Assembly: GCA_036939755.1 (NCBI GenBank)
Contig: JALLAZ010000478.1
Coordinates: 1 to 14,962 of the forward strand
Direction: 5' to 3'
Length of the DNA stretch: 14,962 bases
Origin: Stephanodiscus triporus
Lineage: Eukaryota; Bacillariophyta; Thalassiosirophyceae; Thalassiosirales; Thalassiosiraceae
Part shown: in pieces, positions 8,340 to 14,962 of the stretch
Position numbering within the stretch: position 1 is the first letter of the stretch
How the letters are laid out: every line of letters starts with the position of its first letter
Made by a program: the position numbers and the translations under genes
The notes under the pieces: generated by a model
Databases searched by the model: none
What the model was told of the DNA's origin: nothing
Seen by the model: the letters and a program-made list of their open reading frames with translations, nothing else

Positions 8340-9811
8340 ATGCCTGAACAAATGAACGTGGCCATGATGACCTCCGGAGGCTTGGCACCCTGCCTATCCT
8401 CCTCGGTCGCGTACCTCGTAGAGTTTTGGGCCGCCGCCCTCAAGGCGGGCACGATCTCCGGACTCACCATACGCATGTACTTCGACGGTTACAAGGGCGT
8501 ACTCACCGGAGATTCGTCGGTGTTGTCTCCGGAACATTACGACGATTGCACGTGCTTACACGACCTCGGGGGCAGTCCCATCGGCAACTCTCGCGTCAAG
8601 GTGAGATGGGGGGGAGAGTGAGGAGTGAGATTAACAGAAGTCGCATCACACACAACATCGATCGTTTTTTTCTTGAACAACGTCTTCGTTCCTTACCAAC
8701 TCTACTTGTTTTACGCATCATGGCAGCTTACAAACATCAAGGACTGCATAGCACGAGGATTCATAAAGGAGGGTGAAACTGCCCTTGAAGTAGCTGCCCA
8801 GCAGCTCATCAAAGATGGCATCAATGTGAGATAAATTGGCATGATTTTCGTGTGTGTGTTTTTTTTAATCCTTACTCGCCATCGCCATCGATGCTCCTTC
8901 CTGACCAATCTTACGCTCCTTGACATACTCGTAAAAAGGTCATCCACACCATCGGTGGCGACGATACCAACACCCAGGCTGCAGAACTTTCGAAGTACAT
9001 CCTCGAGAAACACGGTGGCAAGGTGGTCGTCATCGGCATGCCCAAGACCATCGACAACGACGTGTACCCGGTCGTCCAAACCTTCGGCGCCGACACCGCC
9101 GCCGAGCAGGGCGCGCTCTTCTTCAGGAACGTCGTCAGCGAGAGCTCCGCAAATCCGCGCATGCTCATCATCCACGAGGTCATGGGACGCGACTCGGGTT
9201 TCCTCACCGCCGAGACGGCGAGGAAGTACCGCGAGGGTCTCAAGTCGACCAAGTTCGTGACCGGATCGTCGGCCTTCTCCGGCACGCGCGCGTCGCGTGA
9301 CATCCACGCCGTCTGGATCCCCGAAATCGGGATGAACATCCAGGCCGAGGGCGAGCGCCTCAAAAAAGTCATGGACGAGAACGGCTGCGTCAACGTATTC
9401 CTGTCCGAGGGGGCCGGTGTGCACGAGATCATCGCCGAGATGGAAAGGGACGGCAAGGCGCCCCCCCGGGATGCCTTCGGACACGTCCGCCTTGCCGACA
9501 TCAACCCGGGAGCTTATTTCTCGAAACGATTGGCCGATCTCATCGGGGCGGAGAAGACTCTGGTGCAGAAGTCCGGGTACTTCGCCCGCGCCGCGGCGTC
9601 GAACGACTTCGATCGGAAGCTGATTAGGGAATGCGCTGAGAAGGGCGTGGAGAGCGCGATTGCTCACGTGTCGGGATTGATGGGACAGGATGAGGATATG
9701 GAGGGTACGCCGATCAGGGCGATTGAGTTCGAGAGAGTCAAGGGGGGTAAGCCTTTCAACAAGGAGGCTGACTGGTTCAAAGAGATGTTGAAGGAGATTG
9801 GGCAGGCTTGA
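8340..9811 (+). CDS. PFP: Pyrophosphate-dependent phosphofructokinase
   Basis: Transfers phosphate between pyrophosphate and fructose 6-phosphate to give fructose 1,6-bisphosphate, reversibly, in glycolysis/gluconeogenesis (EC 2.7.1.90). Exons are 8340-8600, 8727-8825 and 8939-9811. Introns 8601-8726 and 8826-8938 begin GTGAGA and end in AG, all phase 0, giving 410 residues, a usual length for short single-domain PFPs. TSGGLAPCLSS (11-21) is the glycine-rich phosphate loop. GGDDT (126-130) has the second Asp, and PKTIDND (155-161) has the Lys; both mark PPi rather than ATP use. QTFGADTAAEQG (167-178) and MGRDSGF (202-208) follow the family pattern. No signal or plastid-targeting peptide is visible, so it is probably cytosolic. 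Its 3' end faces the damaged transporter, 202 bases away. A reading as an ATP enzyme is unlikely. Confidence 0.95.
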
Positions 9812-10013
9812 TCTCTTTATTTTAGAACAAAACGTGATTGTGTTCAGAGCCTTTAGTAATCAACGAACGACTTGTCAGAGTGTATGTATCGGATAGGCGC
9901 CCTAAGTTAAGCTGGAGAGAAGATTTATTTTCCATTTTGGACCAGAATGATTCATTTATTTAGACGATTTTTGATAGTCTGCAGTCCGAACGACACCCCT
10001 TTTCTGAAAAGAA

Positions 10014-11863
10014 CTAGTCTTCCTTTGATGAAAAAAATCCAGCCGACATACGCCGGACAGTAGTCTCGTCCGCAGCATTAACCCTTTGGCAATTGTTGAT
10101 CAAGTGGGCGGCCGGTACACAGACAGCTGCGAAAAGATAGGGGACTGCTGTCATCACAGCACATGGAATGCCCCCAGAAAGAAGGCCAAAAGAATTCGTG
10201 TAGACGAATGGAGCAACAACTCCCCCAAGTTGGGTCCAGACTGATCGACTGGCAAGCGCGGCAACTTATAGATGTTGGTACGGTCCATCATACCAGCACA
10301 GAACTGCAGCGACGCCAACACTGTTATTTATCGCAAATGGAATCGAATTGAGAATCTGAAGTGCAATTTGAACCTCATAGGAGCCGCAAAGTTCATCGTT
10401 GATGCCACCTAGAGCAATGACTAGCACGGGCCCAATCGATCCTATTGCGTAAGCAATCTGACACATTGTTTGAGATAAAAACGTGTTAAGGGGAACAACA
10501 AAAAGAGTTACTCACTGCCATTGGGTACACAAACTCCTTGAACTGGAACTTTCCTGGTCCCACAAGCAGCGGGCCGATGAACGACGTAATAGCTTGAGTT
10601 ACTGCACCAATCAGATTAACCATTCCCATTCCTTGAATTGAGATACCCTCTGGAGAGTCGCGCAGACCGCAGTGGTCACCCTGAATGATGAATGTAGTGT
10701 ACGCCCAAGCAAATTGACCAACGAAAAAGTAGGGCACAATCGCTAGCGCAGCAAGCCATCGGTAAGCTGATAAGCAAGTAAAGCAACTGATGAAACTCTT
10801 TGATGCTGCTCGAAGTGCATTTCTAATGTTTTCGGATTCAGTAACAAGTGCAGCTTGGTCGCTGGGACTATCCACGAATTCGCCTGCCTCATTCTCAGTC
10901 AAGTCTTGATCAGTCGAATGTTCAGCTGGAAGCTGGATGTTGTAGAGGAATAACGCTCCGAACGCTCCAACGAAAAGACAAACCGAAATGGCAATGGTAA
11001 GGGGTAGCATCACTTTATCTCCGCCAATAGCAATTGGCAAACTAAAGACAATGCTTCCGACTTCAATGATAGCGTACAAGTGGCTTGAAAATCGATTCTT
11101 ATATTTCAACGCCAACGCTTTGTGATGAAGTGATGCCTCGTTCATCTTTTCGCCATGATTATCCAATGCTTCGAATGGCGAGCCGTCGACGTTCGAGCCG
11201 GCGTCGACGCCTGCGGTTCCTTCTTACTGGAAGTTTCGGTTAATGCGATGGGCATCCATTCGGCGCATAAGTCAAGATAAGATTCCGGCGCAGTGTATCC
11301 AAGTCCACCAAAACAACCAATGAATATGGAGTACATGACACCAAAGATGGGAATCAGTCGATTAGGCCCACCGTCGGACACGACGAAGGCGCCCACCAGG
11401 AAACAGAATGCGACGGCCCACGCGAACATCATGAGAGAGAAGGAGTTGCGCGGTCAGCGAAGCGCGTCGATGAACGCGGGGACTAAGAGGGAGTTGACAA
11501 GTTCGAATACGGCGTCGGCCTGTTCGACGGACGCAGCGCTGGCTCCCGGACGGGCACCGAAGAGGTAGTAATAGTTCACTGTGGATATTGACCCATATGA
11601 AACCGCATACAGCACGGACAGAGCATAAAAGGAGATTTGGATGTTTTTGGGGACGGAAATCCTTTCTTGTTCTCGCCGGGGGGAGAACCGAGGAGAGGGA
11701 GGTCCAAAGTCATGATGATGAAACAAGTGACGAACGATTACCACCCCTCACATCAACGACATGAATGAGCGCCTCGAATTTCTCATCGATGGTGTTGGCC
11801 CTCGTACCACCTAGGCCCAGAAGAGTGGGACAATACTGACACTTATCGTCACCTCGGATATAT
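10014..11863 (-). pseudogene. Polytopic MFS-like transporter, disrupted
   Basis: Coding character runs along the minus strand from about 11863 to a TAG at 10014-10016, with about eleven hydrophobic segments (for example SLMMFAWAVAFCFLVGAFVV, PLTIAISVCLFVGAFGALFL, GMVNLIGAVTQAITSFIG). A 58-base intron (10458-10515, GTGAGT...CAG) joins two fragments in phase. An upstream exon (about 11863-11742, containing LLGLGGTRANTIDEK) can join at 11665 by a 76-base intron with a GTAATC donor. Breaks: an in-frame TGA at 11454-11456, a frame change near 11211-11227, and an in-frame TAA at 10266-10268 after which 83 coding-like codons continue (VWTQLGGVVAPFVYTNSFG). The 5' end abuts the retroelement and no start codon was found. 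It is an MFS or UNC93-like carrier by topology only; the substrate is unknown. Sequencing errors or tiny introns could explain some of the breaks. Confidence 0.75.
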
Positions 11864-13240
11864 GATCTTTATCGCGCTCCGCGAATGCTGGAAACGCACC
11901 ATGCCTCAACGTACACTTCCTGAAGAATTATCTCGTCCATCGTCACGCTGTGCCATCAATCACATCATCTCTACAAAGAAAGTTCGGATGAAGGCCCCAG
12001 AAAAAACGTCGAAAATCTACAACATGCTTGGTGTTGTTCTTACTACTACTGAACCTCACGCCTCTGTCCTTCGCAACGCGCTTCACGAGATATGCATCAC
12101 CAACAAACACCCACTCAAACTTTTTGGGGTCCTAAATCCTTTCGAAATCTACCTTCACTCCTTTCCTGATAACAATGACCCTACTCGCTTCACCCTTGGT
12201 CGCACTATTAACTCTAATAACCACCAACTTCACCAAGCCCACCAATTCAAACAAATACGCAACGTGCGCATCCACCCAAAATTCCTCCAACACCATCGAC
12301 ACATCACTCAATCTGTTCTTGGTCTCACCAATTGTATTGCCATCTTTTGCGACCTTTCCGCTGGCCACAGCAATCTCCTCCTCACTACTATATTCAACTC
12401 AGGGCAAACCACCTCCTTCCTCAATGCCGACACAATTACTTCAATGATTGTTGACCACCTACGCCATGTTACTGACCTATCACCATCTTCACTGCCACAT
12501 TTGTTCCCTACTACCCCACCTCGATATTCCTCAGTTGTCAATACCCGCAATTCCCCGCCTGGGCTCACACCTCCCCTCCCTCATGGCCTTCCTCCTAGTA
12601 GAGGCAGGGGACGTGGATTAGCCAACCCCCAACCATTACTCAACAAAAACCAACAAATCATCACTGATCGCAGCCTTGGTCATCTACGTCCATCTACAAG
12701 AAACCCTCTAAACCTCAATCTCACACCAACCAAGCATTTTCACGCTGTCATCAATGCCGCCGGGGGTATTGCGTCCGCTAACATTTATCACATCAATTTT
12801 GATGGAGGAGGAATACGACACCTTACCTCCGGAGTCTCTTTTGCAATTTTTCAAGCCTTCGTCCAATTCTTCTACCCCCATATCCGGACTCAACAAGACC
12901 TTGATTACATGAATGCAATTGTTGCCACGACACATCCAATCTCAACAATCCAAGCCCAGCGATTGCAATTCATATCGGCCCCTACCCACCTTCCAATTCA
13001 ACCCACAAAGAATGTTTTTATTATGATGATCTCCCAAACTCTACCAAGGCCACATGTGTAGCTGCCACCAACAGACGAATCACACAGGGGCGATTCATCA
13101 CTGATTCCTACACTTTTGAAGAAAAATCTCCTCCCTCCACTAATCCTGACGATATGTCCCTCATGGCACCTCCTCCTCTGCGACCCACCAACCATCATCC
13201 CACTCACATCACCGCCACCCCCACCCACCACCCACATTAA
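11862..13240 (+). pseudogene. Retroelement ORF1-like region, frameshifted
   Basis: A 399-codon frame runs from 11862 to a TAG at 13059. Near 13016 the coding character moves to another frame (FYYDDLPNSTKATCVAA follows without a break) and continues to a TAA at 13238-13240, as expected after a one-base loss. Its middle is Pro-rich with an SRGRGRG patch (around 12600), often seen in nucleic-acid-binding ORF1 products. Around 12735-12915, NIYHINFDGGGIRHLTSGVS and AIFQAF faintly recall the RNase H1 N-terminal/viroplasmin fold. This similarity is weak. The first 40 or so codons may belong to the disrupted neighbour rather than to the element. Confidence 0.5.
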
Positions 13241-13389
13241 TCATCTTGAGGACACGATGATCACTCCACCCAATCTGAAGTCCTCCTTGGAAGCCAAAGC
13301 TCAGGTAACCCAACCCCAACTAAACGAGGACACATCATTCCTCAAAAAGGACAACTCATGTCAAGTTTACTGTCCCAATTACCAGTACC

Positions 13390-13695
13390 ATTCCAACCAT
13401 TATCACCACACTCCTTCACCAGCTCGATTCAATTGAACCTTCGGACCAACTCAGCACCCACATCAATCACCAACTCATCCCAGATTCTCCTCCCTATCCA
13501 GTTATGCTCAATCAACAACTCATCTTCGTTGACATCACCGAACCTTCACCTCGGACCAACCAACAAATCTTAACTACCATCTCCTCACACTGGACCGATT
13601 CCTTCCCCACATGTACTTCCGAAGACCCCTTATCACACCTTGCTTCCAATATTGTCACAACATTCCAACCTCCTGAGTGGCCACAATATTGTTAA
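13390..13695 (+). pseudogene. Retroelement coding fragment, unassigned
   Basis: One frame, with an internal ATG at 13504, reads as ordinary protein (QLIFVDITEPSPRTNQQ, ISSHWTDSFPTCTSEDPLSH) and ends at a TAA at 13693. It begins before the ATG without an obvious start, so it is a fragment in the middle of the element. I recognise no domain. The stretch 13241-13390 before it has no frame I can favour. Confidence 0.35.
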
Positions 13696-13842
13696 GTCAC
13701 AACATGCCCCATGCACAACAATGCCCTTCCAGTTGTCCCAAATTCACCTGACGGCATACACGCCCTTCAACTACCTGTCCAACAACACATCCACCCGCGG
13801 ACATATTCTTATCATTCCACCTGAACAACTCAATTCTATTGG

Positions 13843-14202
13843 ATGGCCACGATGCTGCCCTACTTGTCCTTCCTTCTTCCTTCACACATCTACCCATCTT
13901 GCTCCCCACCAAGCCCAATGCCCTATTTATCTCACTACAACAACAACACTACAACCGAGACTATCCCCCCCAATAACCCACTATTTGATTACTCACGAAA
14001 CCCTACCTGGTCCCGTGCCTTCGCAATCTGTCCACCTCACAAGTTCGATGATCTCAATATGCTTATCAACGACTCCCCAGACTATAATGATCCAGACATC
14101 ACCCTACCCAATATTCTGATGACGGTCTCACAGTGGTGCATTGACTCCCACCCCACTACTCACACATTACCAACCGCGACTACTAACAATATCAATGATT
14201 GA
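13843..14202 (+). pseudogene. Retroelement coding fragment before the zinc fingers
   Basis: This frame contains a plausible protein stretch (LFDYSRNPTWSRAFAICPPH, then an Asp/Asn-rich part ending NILMTVSQWCIDSH) and stops at 14202. The zinc-finger-like sequence continues in a different frame from about 14141, so a frame change lies near 14150-14200. No domain is recognised. Confidence 0.35.
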
Positions 14203-14563
14203 TCTCTTCCCATGCCCAGTCCCTGGGTGTTCTCACTCCAACCCACACCGACTACAACATTTTCGATCCAAATCTACCCTCCTACGACACTTAAATCACG
14301 AAGACGAAGACCATCACCACACCTTCCACCTTGCCGACCAAACAACATGTCAGTCAATCAACATCTACTCTTGTTGTCATACATCCTGCCCTACCGCACC
14401 CACTCATTTCTTCCGTTCTCTTGATGAACTGAATAATCACAACTCAATCCATCACCCCCCACCACAACCCCTACCCTATCTTCACAACACTACCACCCCA
14501 ATTCCATCCTCCCACCTCGGCACCTCGCCCTTAGCACCAATCACTTCTTCTCAAATGCGTTAG
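14141..14563 (+). pseudogene. Retroelement zinc-finger-like segment
   Basis: Two Cys/His modules are visible. The first starts near 14213 (CPVPGCSHS, then STLLRHLNHE). The second, near 14365-14455, has CHTSC and then LDELNNHNSIHH, a C-x3-C...H-x3-H layout. C2H2-like fingers at the N-terminus of the reverse-transcriptase protein are known from R2- and NeSL-type non-LTR elements and would bind target DNA. Spacing between the Cys pair and the His pair is longer than in classical fingers, so metal binding is inferred. The frame ends at 14563, while coding character continues in another frame from 14434. Confidence 0.45.
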
Positions 14564-14962
14564 AAGGTTCCCACAACCTGTGGCATCATGGTATCCCTTT
14601 CATCCTCTCCCATACAACACACCACCCACCGGATTTTCGATCTACTTGGCGGCGCCATCTTACAAAACGCAATAAGTCTAACTTCCTCCGACTTCAAGCA
14701 CATACCATTCACGCCATCTCCGAAGCTTACACTCAATCCATCGACTCGACCCCAATTTGGTGGCTCCTTTTTCACCTCGACATGTTAGTCCTCGCTCCCT
14801 CCACAATTGCCCAACGCTCAAACAAATCAATCCATGACACCATTCGAGAACGCATCAATTCTGTCTTCTCTGGCGACATTGAATATGCTTACAATACAGC
14901 CATGTCTTGCTCCCGCCACTCTAAAGCCATCAACCCAACTTCCTCTTCTCACAACCAAACTG
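14434..14962 (+). pseudogene. Retroelement segment just upstream of reverse transcriptase (partial)
   Basis: This frame is open from 14434 through the window end. Its later part (TPIWWLLFHLDMLVLAPST near 14752-14808, then RSNKSIHDTIRERINSVFSG and EYAYNTAM) has the Trp-Leu-Leu...Leu-Leu-x-P, Arg-rich, Phe-x-Gly-Asp pattern that precedes the catalytic palm in many algal and oomycete retroelements. No reverse-transcriptase catalytic motif falls inside the window. It is cut off by the window edge, so completeness cannot be judged. Confidence 0.5.

Larger units (their letters stand above)
11862..14962 (+). mobile_element. Decayed non-LTR-like retroelement, 5' part
   Basis: Open segments on the plus strand change frame repeatedly: 11862-13061, about 13016-13240, about 13390-13695, 13843-14202, 14141-14563 and 14434 to the end. 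They read as one damaged element. The DNA is strikingly G-poor and C-rich on this strand, unlike the flanking genes. Two zinc-finger-like Cys/His modules precede a segment with TPIWWLLFHLDMLVLAPST and IRERINSVFSGD, which follows the pattern seen just ahead of reverse transcriptase in algal and oomycete non-LTR elements. The reverse transcriptase would lie past 14962. I found no long terminal repeat, target-site duplication or defined left edge; 11862 is only the first ATG, and the true boundary may be downstream. Confidence 0.6.

Noticed and set aside
8711..9667. 318-codon minus-strand frame opposite the phosphofructokinase
   Set aside because: It is the antisense shadow of a well-identified gene with GC-rich third positions, and it crosses both of that gene's intron boundaries.
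1854..9903. Shared TAGGCGCCCT near 1854 and 9895 as a repeat pair or attachment site
   Set aside because: Only ten bases match around a GGCGCC palindrome and the flanks differ, so chance is sufficient.
10266..10466. Separate 66-codon gene ending at the TAA
   Set aside because: It joins the upstream fragment in phase through a 58-base GTGAGT...CAG intron and continues past the stop, so it is part of the transporter.
1..14962. CRISPR arrays, tRNA or rRNA genes, bacterial operons
   Set aside because: I saw no regularly spaced repeats, no cloverleaf with conserved arms and no ribosome-binding-site-spaced gene series; the genes have spliceosomal introns.

Overview
The window reads as nuclear DNA of a stramenopile, most likely a centric diatom. 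The genes are split by short introns (58 to 219 bases), nearly all with GTGAG-type donors. Coding GC is moderate to high, with long Asp/Ser/Gln/His runs. A pyrophosphate-type phosphofructokinase and a decayed retroelement fit that setting. The species cannot be fixed from the sequence. The first 13 bases match the end of a common Illumina sequencing adapter, so position 1 is probably a raw contig end.

Layout: 14-2387 is intergenic, first very GC-rich and low-complexity, then ordinary, with several hairpins. 2388-4391 (+) is a 667-residue low-complexity protein with a short motif resembling the Dcp1-binding motif of PNRC/Edc1 decapping activators. 4716-5305 (+) may hold a small two-exon gene whose last exon has no Met of its own. 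5332-7466 (-) is a three-exon armadillo-type repeat protein. 7467-8339 is a head-to-head intergenic region with two clear hairpins. 8340-9811 (+) is a three-exon pyrophosphate-dependent phosphofructokinase. 10014 to about 11863 (-) is a polytopic MFS-like transporter with in-frame stops and a frame change, probably a pseudogene. From about 11862 to the end lies a G-poor, frame-broken retroelement (+). It carries zinc-finger-like modules and a segment like those that precede reverse transcriptase in algal and oomycete non-LTR elements; the reverse transcriptase itself would lie beyond the window.

The genes do not form one pathway. The only likely functional pairing is positional: the armadillo gene and the phosphofructokinase gene share an 873-base divergent upstream region. 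The damaged transporter directly abuts the retroelement, which suggests that insertion or rearrangement removed its 5' end. I found no tRNA, rRNA or CRISPR array. The least ordinary signals are the transporter's apparent breaks, one of which is exactly repaired by removing a 17-base GT...AG segment, the PNRC-like motif, and the Met-less exon at 5015-5305.
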